Shown: piece by piece, positions 19,230 through 28,351 of the stretch
Layout: every line of letters starts with the position of its first letter
Position numbering within the stretch: position 1 is the first letter of the stretch
Assembly (NCBI RefSeq): GCF_001027745.1
Contig: NZ_LECU01000003.1
Coordinates: forward strand, 186,001 to 250,000
Direction: 5' to 3'
Length of the DNA stretch: 64,000 nt
Source of the DNA: Pedobacter sp. BMA
GTDB lineage: Bacteria > Bacteroidota > Bacteroidia > Sphingobacteriales > Sphingobacteriaceae
Program-made: the position numbers and the translations under genes
The notes under the pieces: model-generated
Database searches by the model: none
What the model saw: only the letters and a program-made list of their open reading frames with translations
Told to the model about the DNA's origin: nothing

Positions 19230-20459
19230 TTAATTTTGCTGAGTTTTATATTGTTTTTCTAGGGCTCTGATTTCTTTTTCTCTTGCTTCTTTCTGTTTTT
19301 TGAGTTCTGCTGCACTTAAGGATGCTTTTGCAGTACTGGTTCCAGTTTTAGGCTTGTTTTTGTTATCTATTGTTTTCTTCTGTTGTGTCGTCGTTTCTTT
19401 CGGTTTTACAGCTGCAATGACCTGAGTTTTTTTCAAATCCGTCTTCGGCGGATCAACCTTTTTCACTTCAGCTTTCTTTGGTTCTGCTTTTTTAGGTTGT
19501 TCCTTTTTTGCTTCTTCCTTTTTTGGCATTGGTTTCACGTCCACCTTTTTAGGCGCTGCAGGGATTGCCGTCACTACAGGCTCATCGCTGATCATGTTTT
19601 TAATCAGCGAATCAGAAACTTTTTGTCGTATTCTCAAACTGTCTGCCGAAGAAATTGTTTTTGTCTTTCTTGCAATTTCTGTCGAATCTCTTTTTTCGCA
19701 TACCACCTGATTGGTGTACTTGATATTGATCGTTCTATACGTTTCCCAACCCACCTGCGGCATAGCTTTTTTGTAAAACAACAGCAAGTTGGTCATTTTC
19801 TTCTCCAACGAGTCGGCATTACCCAGAATAATACGCTGATTACCCACTCTGGGTACCAATTCGATGTCGTTTTTCTGGTCAACTACAATCTGCTCAATCT
19901 GCGCATCCCACAGCGTATCTCTTTTAATGAAGAGGGCGGTTTTGTATAGATCATGGGCCAGTTTGGTATGCAATGTATCTACCCGGCTGCCAAACACCTC
20001 GGTAATATTTCCTGTCGCAACCAGTACGTTTGCAGTAAAGTTTGAAGATATGGGCATCTTCAAGCCATCGTTATCGATGTAAAAATCCTGACCACTATTG
20101 TTTAGTATCCGCACAACAGGTTGCCTTTGCTTTACTTCGATGTGCAATACGCCATCCATTTCCACATACACTTTTGCAAAGGCGATGTAAGGATTGGATT
20201 GCAATTTCTTCTCAATTTGATGAATATTGATACCTTCAATGTTTCTGCCAAGCAATACACCCTGATCCTCTTTTAATATGGCATCAATTTCTTCCCGTTC
20301 GATAAAATTATCAGCTCCCGGAATCAAAATTTTAATATCTGTGCATTTTACCGTCTGCTTTTTCACATTGATGAAACTGAAAAGCACCACCAATCCCGCC
20401 AGGCTAATCAGCCAGGCAAAACCTGTAAATATTGCACTCCAGTTTATTCTTTTAAGCAT
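19230..20459 (-). CDS. ftsQ: Cell division protein FtsQ with Lys/Pro-rich C-terminal tail
   Basis: A 409-residue single-pass membrane protein, identified by position (murC-ftsQ-ftsA), a membrane helix at about 8-28 and a POTRA-like region after it (about 40-115). The homologous part ends near residue 290. The remaining 120 residues are an unusual low-complexity tail rich in Lys, Glu, Pro and Ala (KKEEAKKEQPKKAEPKKAE repeats), ending in a charged coiled-coil-like segment. The tail would sit in the periplasm and may contact peptidoglycan. The start overlaps the murC stop by 8 bases. Confidence 0.88.
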   Translation of the reverse strand: MLKRINWSAIFTGFAWLISLAGLVVLFSFINVKKQTVKCTDIKILIPGADNFIEREEIDAILKEDQGVLLGRNIEGINIHQIEKKLQSNPYIAFAKVYVEMDGVLHIEVKQRQPVVRILNNSGQDFYIDNDGLKMPISSNFTANVLVATGNITEVFGSRVDTLHTKLAHDLYKTALFIKRDTLWDAQIEQIVVDQKNDIELVPRVGNQRIILGNADSLEKKMTNLLLFYKKAMPQVGWETYRTINIKYTNQVVCEKRDSTEIARKTKTISSADSLRIRQKVSDSLIKNMISDEPVVTAIPAAPKKVDVKPMPKKEEAKKEQPKKAEPKKAEVKKVDPPKTDLKKTQVIAAVKPKETTTQQKKTIDNKNKPKTGTSTAKASLSAAELKKQKEAREKEIRALEKQYKTQQN

Positions 20460-21807
20460 TTTGTAATGTATTTTTTAGGGGGTCAATAATGGTATCAATA
20501 TCACCGGCGCCGACTGTTAAAATCAATTCAGGCCTTGTGTCTTTCACATATTGAAGCACAAAGTCTTTTTCACAAACCCTTTTATTCTTTAGGCTTATCT
20601 TATCTAATAAATAAGCTGCGTTAATGCCCTCGAGAGGTAATTCTCTCGCCGGATAAATTTCCAATAACAGGAGTTCATCGGCGGTACTTAACACACTTGC
20701 AAACTCACCTGCAAAATCCCTTGTACGGGTAAAAAGATGTGGCTGGAAAATCACTGTCAGCTTTTTATCCGGATAGAGTTGTCTCACCGCATCAAAACAA
20801 GCCTTCAGCTCCTCAGGATGGTGAGCATAGTCATCGATATAAATCTGACGGCCGTTGTCGAAGATGTATTCAAATCTTCGTTTTACACCTTTAAAGTTTG
20901 CAACCGCCTGTTTTACTTTTCCGGCATCAATGCCTAGCTGCAATGCAATAGCAATGGCCACCGTTGTATTTTCTACATTATGCTTACCAGGTAGCATTAA
21001 GCTGATATCCGGGATCGAATAGCTATCATCATGGTAATCAAATACAAATTTCGACCCTTCTACACGCAGGTTCTCCGCCCTGGCCTGTGCTGTTGAACTG
21101 GCTGCATAGCTGATGCTGTTTTCCAAAGGCAATCCCTCGTGTGCGTACAGGGAACCACCGGTTTTAATCTGTCCTGCATACAGTCTAAACGATTCTTCCA
21201 AATGGCTTTTATCACCATAGATATCGAGGTGATCAGCATCCATGGAAGTGATGACAGCGATATCAGGATGAAGTGTTAAGAAGGAACGATCATATTCATC
21301 GGCCTCCACCACCATTACATTGTTATCTCCGAATAGCACATTGCTGTTGTAATTACTGGTAATTCCACCCAGAAATGCAGTACAATCATAGCCGGTATCT
21401 TTTAAGATATGTGCAATAATCGAAGAGGTAGTGGTTTTTCCATGCGTACCTGCCACACCAATACAAAACATTCCTTTAGAAATGATACCCAAAACTTCCG
21501 AGCGTTTCTTAAGCGAAAATCCGTTATTTCTGAAATGTTTTAGTATTTCAGCGTCTTTAGGAATCGCCGGCGTGTAAACAACCAGTGTATCTTCAGCGTT
21601 AAGGATAAAAGCTTCAGGCAAAGCTGAAAGTTCATCCACATAGGTAATGGTTATCCCTTCATCTTCCAGGGCTGCAGTCAGTTTAGTTCTGGTTTTATCG
21701 TAACCGGAAACCAGCTGCCCACGTTTCGCAAAATAACGGGCAATAGCGCTCATACCGATACCACCGATACCAACAAAAAAGACCCTGTTTATTTTACTTA
21801 GTTCCAT
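20452..21807 (-). CDS. murC: UDP-N-acetylmuramate--L-alanine ligase
   Basis: About 451 residues from the ATG at 21807 (MELSKINRVFFVGIGGIGMS). The open frame continues to 21882, but those 25 residues come from the repeat-bearing spacer. It adds L-Ala to UDP-MurNAc. The N-terminal dinucleotide fold GIGGIGMSAIA (about 14-24), the ATP loop GVAGTHGKTTTSS (about 110-122), DEYDRSF and the C-terminal YDDYAHHPEE (DDYAHHP) motif are all present. Confidence 0.96.
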   Translation of the reverse strand: MELSKINRVFFVGIGGIGMSAIARYFAKRGQLVSGYDKTRTKLTAALEDEGITITYVDELSALPEAFILNAEDTLVVYTPAIPKDAEILKHFRNNGFSLKKRSEVLGIISKGMFCIGVAGTHGKTTTSSIIAHILKDTGYDCTAFLGGITSNYNSNVLFGDNNVMVVEADEYDRSFLTLHPDIAVITSMDADHLDIYGDKSHLEESFRLYAGQIKTGGSLYAHEGLPLENSISYAASSTAQARAENLRVEGSKFVFDYHDDSYSIPDISLMLPGKHNVENTTVAIAIALQLGIDAGKVKQAVANFKGVKRRFEYIFDNGRQIYIDDYAHHPEELKACFDAVRQLYPDKKLTVIFQPHLFTRTRDFAGEFASVLSTADELLLLEIYPARELPLEGINAAYLLDKISLKNKRVCEKDFVLQYVKDTRPELILTVGAGDIDTIIDPLKNTLQNA

Positions 21808-21815
21808 ATTTTTTT

Positions 21816-21895
21816 CTCGAGACGTGAGAGTTGAGACATTAAATTTGAGACCAGCCCCATCGACCAACATCTCAAATCTCACATCTAGTTCCTCA
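21816..21895. repeat. Degenerate GAGATG/TGAGAT repeat in murG-murC spacer
   Basis: The spacer between murG and the true murC start carries purine-rich imperfect repeats (gagacgtgagagttgagac on one arm; the complement of AGATGTGAGATTTGAGA at 21869-21885 on the other). Similar stretches occur at 41531-41600, 53100-53150, 53341-53409 and 55195-55260. It can fold back on itself. Confidence 0.5.
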
Positions 21896-21898
21896 CCC

Positions 21899-23002
21899 CT
21901 ATTTAATTAGTTTCAACACTTCTCCGGCAATAATTTCATCGGCTGCCGGTAATGCCATTTTTCCTATATTTTCCGAAAGCCTTTGGCTTTGATCTTCATT
22001 ATTCAGTAATTCCAGTGCCGCCTTCACCAGTGTATCTTCGGCAGCGCGGTCGTTAATCAACTGCGCGGCACCATTTTTAACCAGCGCCATTGCATTTTTA
22101 GTCTGATGATCTTCAGCAACATTTGGCGAAGGCACCAGGATCACGGGCTTTTTGATCAGACAAAGTTCAGCAATCGTTCCCGCTCCTGCCCTGCTGATGA
22201 TTACATCCGCTGCCGCATAAGCCAGGTCCATCTTATTCAAAAACTCCAGGATGCGCACATTAGGATGATACTCCAGCCCTAAACGCTCAACGATTCCCTT
22301 GTAATAGTATTTTCCGGTTTGCCAGATCACCTGCACATCCCGTGCGATGATTTCCGGCAAATGCTTTTCAATTGCTTTATTTAATGTCCCTGCTCCAAGG
22401 CTTCCGCCGGTTACCATAATGGTCTTCTTTAGGGGGTCGAGCTTTAAAAGTTCAGCACCTGCATGGTGTTTTCCTTTTATGTCGACCACTTCCTTGCGCA
22501 CCGGGTTTCCTGTCTTCATGATCTTGTCGGCAGGAAAAAACTGCGACATCTCATCGAAGGCTACACAAACCTTTGAAGCCTTTTTTCCCAACCACTTGTT
22601 GGTTACCCCTGCATAGGAATTTTGTTCCTGAATCAGGTAAGGAATCCCTTTAAGTGAGGCCGCGTATAATAAGGGACCTGAAGCGTAACCGCCTACCCCC
22701 ACCACCGCGTCAGGCTTGAAATCATTGATGATCTGCATAGCCCTGCGCACACTGCCAATAATCTTAAACGGCAGGCTCAGGTTTTTTACAATTGAACCCC
22801 GCTGCATGCCACTAATGTTCAGGCCAATGATTTTATATCCGGCAGCAGGAACTTTTTCCATTTCCATACGGCCGTTTGCACCCACAAACAGAATTTCACA
22901 GGCTGGCACCAAACGCTTAAGCGCGTTGGCTATGGCTACGGCGGGGAAAATATGCCCGCCGGTGCCACCACCTGATATGATAATTTTTGGGGAATTATTC
23001 AT
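21899..23002 (-). CDS. murG: UDP-GlcNAc:lipid I N-acetylglucosaminyltransferase MurG
   Basis: A 367-residue GT28 enzyme that converts lipid I to lipid II at the inner face of the membrane. The N-terminal acceptor loop GGGTGGHIFPAVAIA is at about 11-25, GVGGYASGPLL at about 104, the UDP-sugar loop VTGGSLGAGTLN at about 197 and ISRAGAGTIAELC at about 268. Length is normal. Confidence 0.96.
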   Translation of the reverse strand: MNNSPKIIISGGGTGGHIFPAVAIANALKRLVPACEILFVGANGRMEMEKVPAAGYKIIGLNISGMQRGSIVKNLSLPFKIIGSVRRAMQIINDFKPDAVVGVGGYASGPLLYAASLKGIPYLIQEQNSYAGVTNKWLGKKASKVCVAFDEMSQFFPADKIMKTGNPVRKEVVDIKGKHHAGAELLKLDPLKKTIMVTGGSLGAGTLNKAIEKHLPEIIARDVQVIWQTGKYYYKGIVERLGLEYHPNVRILEFLNKMDLAYAAADVIISRAGAGTIAELCLIKKPVILVPSPNVAEDHQTKNAMALVKNGAAQLINDRAAEDTLVKAALELLNNEDQSQRLSENIGKMALPAADEIIAGEVLKLIK

Positions 23003-23023
23003 TTACTTAATTTCTACTGATAT

Positions 23024-24217
23024 TTATCCAAAAGCCGGTATCTCACCAACAATCACTTTATTTTTAACTTTCTCTTTATCTTCTTTCAAACCCGCTGTAG
23101 CATTTTCTTCTACGTCGCGGCTAACACTTAATATAATTCCAAAAGCCACACTGGTAAAAATCATGGAAGTTCCACCCATACTCACCAAGGGCAGGGGCAC
23201 CCCTGTTACCGGGCCCAATCCAACAGCTACGGCCATATTAGCAAAAGCCTGTATGGTTAAACTAAAACTTAGTCCAGCAGCCAGCAAAGCCCCAAAGGCC
23301 TTGGGCGCCCGGGTTACGATTTTAATACACCGATATAAAAGCACCAGGTAAAGTATCATAATGGCAATTCCTCCCACCGTTCCCCATTCTTCAATAATAA
23401 TGGCGAAAATAAAATCGGAATACGGGTGTGGCAGGAAATTGCGTTGGGTACTGTTACCTGGTCCTTTACCAAAAACACCACCAGTGGCCAGGGCAATTTT
23501 TGCCTGGTCGGCCTGGAAAGTTTTATCTGAATGCTGCATCTCAGGATGCATGAACGTATTGATACGTGACATGTATGTTTTTCTCCGCGGTCCGAGGAAG
23601 AAAACAAACAGCAATAATACAAAGCCACCTGCGCAAACAATAGCGATCTGTTTGATACTGATCCTGCCGATGATCAATAGCAAAATGCTTACGCCAAACA
23701 ACATCAGCGCGGTAGATAAATTGGCTAATGCAATCAGCACGAACACCACGCAAACAGAACCCATAATGGGAATGAATGACTCTTTCACGTTCTTGATGTT
23801 CTCCTGCTTCTTGGTTAGCATGCGGGCTAAAAATGTGATCAGCGCCAGCTTCGCCAAATCGGACGTTTGAAAAGTCAAACCAATCACCGGGATTTTTACC
23901 CACCTCGATGCATCATTCAGATTGGTACCGAACAATAGCGTATATACCAGCAAGGGTATGGTTACAATCATCAGTATCTTTGAAATCCCCGCATAATACC
24001 TATAATCGAGTAAATGGGCGATGTAAATCATCCCGATACCCAGGAGTACAAAAATGAGGTGTTTGGTGAGGAGCAGCTTTTCAACGGCTTCCCCTTTTTT
24101 ATAAGCAAGCGTTCCTGTAGCACTATATACCGCCATTACCGATATAAGCGAAAGCAGGATGATGATCAACCAGATCCATCTATCACCCTTTGTTTTATTA
24201 AGTAGTGCCTGAAACAT
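23024..24217 (-). CDS. ftsW: SEDS peptidoglycan polymerase FtsW
   Basis: A 397-residue SEDS-family protein with about ten membrane helices. It polymerises septal glycan strands with its partner PBP (the ftsI product at 28352). The signature region is in the C-terminal half (IIEEWGTVGGIAIMILY and GLGPVTGVPLPLVSMGGTSM). FtsW rather than RodA is chosen because it lies between murD and murG. Confidence 0.93.
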   Translation of the reverse strand: MFQALLNKTKGDRWIWLIIILLSLISVMAVYSATGTLAYKKGEAVEKLLLTKHLIFVLLGIGMIYIAHLLDYRYYAGISKILMIVTIPLLVYTLLFGTNLNDASRWVKIPVIGLTFQTSDLAKLALITFLARMLTKKQENIKNVKESFIPIMGSVCVVFVLIALANLSTALMLFGVSILLLIIGRISIKQIAIVCAGGFVLLLFVFFLGPRRKTYMSRINTFMHPEMQHSDKTFQADQAKIALATGGVFGKGPGNSTQRNFLPHPYSDFIFAIIIEEWGTVGGIAIMILYLVLLYRCIKIVTRAPKAFGALLAAGLSFSLTIQAFANMAVAVGLGPVTGVPLPLVSMGGTSMIFTSVAFGIILSVSRDVEENATAGLKEDKEKVKNKVIVGEIPAFG

Positions 24218-24235
24218 CTTTGCTAGCCTCCTATA

Positions 24236-25627
24236 CTATAATTCTCTAACTGCCGCTTTAAACTGATTACCGCGGTCTTCATAACTTTTAAATAAATCGA
24301 AACTGGCACATGCCGGAGAAAGCAACACCGCATCTCCGCGTTTAGCTAGGTGAAAAGCAATCTGAGCAGCCTCTTCAGCTGAAAAAGTGTTCACTATCAC
24401 CTCCACATCATCCTCAAAAGCGTCGTGTATGCGTTTGTTATCCTTACCCAAACAAACAATGGCTTTCACCTTGCTTTTTACCAGGTCTTTCAACATGTTG
24501 TAATCATTGCCTTTATCTACCCCTCCCATAATCAGCACTACGTCTGAGGTCATGCTTTCCAGGGCATACCAGGTAGAATTTACATTGGTTGCTTTACTGT
24601 CATTGATGAAATCGATGCCGGATATCTTAGCCACATGCTCCAACCTATGCTCAATGTTCTTGAAATTTCCCATGCTCTCACGGATGGAATCATTTCTCAA
24701 CTCTAATACCTTTGCCACTATTCCTGAAGCCATGGAGTTATAAATGTTGTGTTTGCCCTGAAGGGCTAATTCTGAAATTGACATGGTTAGTTCGTTATTT
24801 GGTTCAATAAGGATGTGTATATTCTCCTCCTGCAGGCAGGCACCTTTCTCCACTGTATCTACAATTGAAAAGGGATAGCTTGTTGCCAAAGGCTTTGTGT
24901 GTGCTAATGCTTTGATACTTTCCGCGTCGTCGAGGCAATAAATGAATACATCATCAGCTGTCTGGTTTTGGATGACACGCATTTTAGATGCTGCGTAATT
25001 CTCCAGTTTATAATCGTAACGATCCAGATGATCGGGTGTAATGTTTAACAGAACGGCGATATCGGCTTTAAACTCAAACATATCGTCGAGCATGAAGCTT
25101 GATATCTCAAGCACGTAGTATTCGAAATTTTCAGTGGCTACCTGTGCTGCAAAGCTGTGACCGATGTTACCTGCCAGTCCTACATTCAGTCCTGCGTTTT
25201 TCAGGATGTGATACGTTAACAGGCTGGTGGTGGATTTGCCATTTGATCCGGTGATGCAAATCATCTTTGCGTCGGTATATCTTCCGGCGAACTCAATCTC
25301 GGAAACCACGGAGATTCCTTTTTCTTTGAGTTTTTTAATGATGGGTGCCGTAGCGGGAATACCCGGACTCTTGATCACTTCTGAAGCGTTTACGATCAGA
25401 TCTTCGGTGTGCAAACCAGATTCGTAGGGAACCCCAAGTTGATCCAGTGCTGCTTTGTATTTATCACTGATCTGGCCGAAGTCGGACACAAAAACATCGA
25501 AGCCTTTCAGCTGCGCCAGTTTTGCTGCACCTACACCGCTTTCACCCGCACCTAAAATAACCACACGGCCCTGCCCTGCCATCGCTGGCTGAGTATTTGT
25601 TTGTGCTATGTTGTAATTTGTGCTCAT
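24236..25627 (-). CDS. murD: UDP-N-acetylmuramoyl-L-alanine--D-glutamate ligase
   Basis: A 463-residue Mur ligase that adds D-Glu. N-terminal GAGESGVGAAKLAQ (about 26-39), ATP loop CITGSNGKSTTSLL (about 123-136), NITPDHLDRY and C-terminal SPACASFDLF(K)SYEDRG are present. The last motif is diagnostic for MurD. The 19-residue lead MSTNYNIAQTNTQPAMAGQ may be a start artefact; an internal ATG gives MAGQGRVVILG. Confidence 0.96.
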   Translation of the reverse strand: MSTNYNIAQTNTQPAMAGQGRVVILGAGESGVGAAKLAQLKGFDVFVSDFGQISDKYKAALDQLGVPYESGLHTEDLIVNASEVIKSPGIPATAPIIKKLKEKGISVVSEIEFAGRYTDAKMICITGSNGKSTTSLLTYHILKNAGLNVGLAGNIGHSFAAQVATENFEYYVLEISSFMLDDMFEFKADIAVLLNITPDHLDRYDYKLENYAASKMRVIQNQTADDVFIYCLDDAESIKALAHTKPLATSYPFSIVDTVEKGACLQEENIHILIEPNNELTMSISELALQGKHNIYNSMASGIVAKVLELRNDSIRESMGNFKNIEHRLEHVAKISGIDFINDSKATNVNSTWYALESMTSDVVLIMGGVDKGNDYNMLKDLVKSKVKAIVCLGKDNKRIHDAFEDDVEVIVNTFSAEEAAQIAFHLAKRGDAVLLSPACASFDLFKSYEDRGNQFKAAVREL

Positions 25628-25644
25628 TAATTATAGTATTGGGT

Positions 25645-26892
25645 TTACCTTAATTTCAGTGTTACAATGGTGATGATGGCCAGCATAATTCCAATGATCC
25701 AGAATCGGGTTACGATTTTTGCTTCGTGGTATCCTTTCTTCTGGTAATGGTGATGCAGGGGCGACATTAAAAATATCCTTCTCCCCTCGCCAAACTTCTT
25801 CTTCGTGTATTTAAAGTAGGAGACCTGCATAATAACCGATACCAGCTCCACCAGGAATATCCCGCATAGAATTGGAATGATGAGTTCTTTGCGGATCATC
25901 AGAGCGAAAGAAGCAATGATCCCTCCAATAGCCAAACTACCGGTATCGCCCATAAAAATCTGAGCGGGATAAGAGTTGTACCACAGAAATCCTACGCATG
26001 AACCCACAAAGGCACCGGCAAAAATCATAAGCTCCGCAGAGTTTGGAATGTACATGATGTTCAGGTAATCTGCCATCACCGTATTTCCTGAAACATAAGC
26101 CAGAATCCCTAAGGTAATTCCGATTACAGCTGATGTTCCTGTTGCCAGCCCATCTATACCATCGGTAATATTTGCGCCATTTGATACTGCTGTGATGATG
26201 AATACGGTAAAAATCAAAAAGATGATAAAAGCATATTTCTGATAATCGCCACCCAAAAACTTCAATACCTTTGCATAGTCGAACTCATTGTTCTTGTAAA
26301 AAGGCATATTGGTTTTGGTAGACTTCACATCCTGGGTATAATAAAAGGTCTCCCCTTTCTGACGCAATACCATTGGCACATTTGAGGTATTCTTTACATT
26401 GTCCTGAACCGTTTCACGCACCACGATATTCGGGTGAAAGTACATCGTAGTACCTACTATTAATCCAAGTCCTACCTGGCCTACCACTTTAAAGCGACCG
26501 GCCAAGCCTTCTTTATTCTTTTTAAATACTTTGATGTAATCATCCAAAAAGCCCACTGTACCCATCCAGATGGTGGTGATAATCATTAAAATCACATATA
26601 CATTGGTGATATTGGCGAAAAGCAAAGTCGGAATTAAAATCCCCAGCAGGATGATAATCCCCCCCATGGTTGGTGTTCCCTGTTTTTGCATCTGCCCTTC
26701 CAGGCCCAGGTTCCTTACGGTTTCTCCAACCTGTTTTTTATGCAGGAAATCAATCAGCCTTCTTCCGTATACTGTAGTGATAATCAAGGACAGGATAATA
26801 GAGACCGATGCACGGAACGTGATGTATTGAAACAACCTTAATCCAGGAATGTCATAGTGCTTATGCAGGTATTCGAATAATAAATATAACAT
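25645..26892 (-). CDS. mraY: Phospho-MurNAc-pentapeptide transferase MraY
   Basis: A 415-residue integral membrane enzyme that makes lipid I from UDP-MurNAc-pentapeptide and undecaprenyl phosphate. The catalytic Asp pair is in GFLDDYIKV (about 114-122), [12 protein letters not shown] lies at about 256 and [11 protein letters not shown] at about 322, followed by the [10 protein letters not shown] loop. It is longer than E. coli MraY (360) through an extra loop at about residues 155-215 ([20 protein letters not shown]), as in other Bacteroidota. Confidence 0.96.
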   Translation of the reverse strand: MLYLLFEYLHKHYDIPGLRLFQYITFRASVSIILSLIITTVYGRRLIDFLHKKQVGETVRNLGLEGQMQKQGTPTMGGIIILLGILIPTLLFANITNVYVILMIITTIWMGTVGFLDDYIKVFKKNKEGLAGRFKVVGQVGLGLIVGTTMYFHPNIVVRETVQDNVKNTSNVPMVLRQKGETFYYTQDVKSTKTNMPFYKNNEFDYAKVLKFLGGDYQKYAFIIFLIFTVFIITAVSNGANITDGIDGLATGTSAVIGITLGILAYVSGNTVMADYLNIMYIPNSAELMIFAGAFVGSCVGFLWYNSYPAQIFMGDTGSLAIGGIIASFALMIRKELIIPILCGIFLVELVSVIMQVSYFKYTKKKFGEGRRIFLMSPLHHHYQKKGYHEAKIVTRFWIIGIMLAIITIVTLKLR

Positions 26893-28349
26893 TAGCTGTT
26901 CGGGTTTAATTGTTCCAGTAAAATTTCCTTATCATCAAAATGGTTCCTTACCCCATTGATTTCCTGATATTTTTCGTGCCCTTTTCCGGCTACCAAAATG
27001 ATATCACCACTTTTCGCCAAATGACAGGCGGTTTTAATTGCTTCCTTTCTATCTAAAATGGATAAAGTTTTGCGCTTATTTGTAGGCGATACCCCTTCTT
27101 CCATTTCATTGATGATCGTTTGAGGATCTTCAGTCCTTGGGTTATCAGATGTTAAAATCACTTTATCGCTCCAGTCGCATGCTACCTGCGCCATTACCGG
27201 GCGTTTGGTTTTATCCCGATCGCCACCACAACCAATTACGGTAATTACCTGCTCATTGCCTTTTCTAATGTTGGCAATGGTGCTCAGTACATTCTGAACA
27301 GCATCAGGAGTATGTGCATAATCCACAATTCCAATCACTTTATCCGGAGATACGATATAATCAAACCTGCCTTCGGCTCCGGTTAAACGGCTCAGCAGGG
27401 TTAACACTTTTAATTTATCCTGCTCTAAAAGTAAGGCAGTTCCATATACGGCTAACAGATTATAGGCGTTGAATGAACCAACCAGCTTGAAGTATACATC
27501 TTCATTATCAATATCCAGGTGCAAGCCACTGAACTGATTTTCTATGATCTTTGCTTTGAAATCAGCAAGCTGTTTTAGGGCATAGGTTTTCTTGTAAGCC
27601 TTGGTATTCTGCAGCATCACCATACCGTTTTTATCATCGGTGTTGGTTAATGCAAAAGCTGATTTCGGCAAACCATCAAAAAATGCTTTCTTCGCTTTGA
27701 TATAGGCATCGAAGGTTTTGTGGAAGTCGAGATGATCGTGTGTGATGTTTGAAAAAACACCCCCAGCAAAGGTAAGCCCTTCTATACGGTGTTGCGATAC
27801 CGCATGAGAACTCACTTCCATGAAGCAGTAATCGCATCCTGCGTCCACCATATCCCTGAGCAATTGGTTTAGTGCAATTGGATTAGGAGTAGTATGAGTA
27901 GCTACCACAACCGTATCGTTGATGTAATTCTCTACAGTGGATAGCAAGCCGGTTTTATAACCCAGATCTTTAAATAACTTAAATAAAATGGTTGCAATGG
28001 TGGTTTTACCATTTGTACCGGTGATGCCTACCAGCTTCAAATCTTTTGAGGGATTACCAAAGAAGTTACCCGCCATAATACCTAAAGCCACAGCAGTATT
28101 TTCTACTTTGATATAAGTAACCGTGAAATCATGCACTTCAGGCAAATTCTCACAGATGATTACAGCAGCACCCTGTGCAACGGTTTGATCAATGAACTGG
28201 TGTCCATCAGAAAGCGTACCGACAATTGCAAAGAATACATCCCCCTCCGCTACCTTACGCGAATCAAAATTCAGGGCATTGATTTCCCTATCGGTTTTCC
28301 CAACCAATTCTTTAATCGTTATGCCGTAAAGTAGCTCTTGTAGTTGCAT
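26892..28349 (-). CDS. murE: UDP-MurNAc-tripeptide synthetase (meso-DAP adding)
   Basis: A 485-residue Mur ligase. ATP loop [15 protein letters not shown] is at about 109-123. The motif DNPRTEDP (about 404-411) is the one used by meso-diaminopimelate-adding MurE, so the peptidoglycan is of the DAP type, matching dapA in this window. Its last base pair region overlaps the mraY start. murF is not next to it, as is usual in this phylum. Confidence 0.96.
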   Translation of the reverse strand: MQLQELLYGITIKELVGKTDREINALNFDSRKVAEGDVFFAIVGTLSDGHQFIDQTVAQGAAVIICENLPEVHDFTVTYIKVENTAVALGIMAGNFFGNPSKDLKLVGITGTNGKTTIATILFKLFKDLGYKTGLLSTVENYINDTVVVATHTTPNPIALNQLLRDMVDAGCDYCFMEVSSHAVSQHRIEGLTFAGGVFSNITHDHLDFHKTFDAYIKAKKAFFDGLPKSAFALTNTDDKNGMVMLQNTKAYKKTYALKQLADFKAKIIENQFSGLHLDIDNEDVYFKLVGSFNAYNLLAVYGTALLLEQDKLKVLTLLSRLTGAEGRFDYIVSPDKVIGIVDYAHTPDAVQNVLSTIANIRKGNEQVITVIGCGGDRDKTKRPVMAQVACDWSDKVILTSDNPRTEDPQTIINEMEEGVSPTNKRKTLSILDRKEAIKTACHLAKSGDIILVAGKGHEKYQEINGVRNHFDDKEILLEQLNPNS

Positions 28350-28351
28350 TT

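Noticed and set aside
19383..19949. 188-residue Phe/Arg/Cys-rich forward frame over ftsQ
   Set aside because: It is the mirror of the Lys/Glu-rich ftsQ tail, which makes long open antisense frames by composition.
22716..23351. 211-residue forward frame over murG and ftsW
   Set aside because: Antisense to two conserved genes and crosses their junction.
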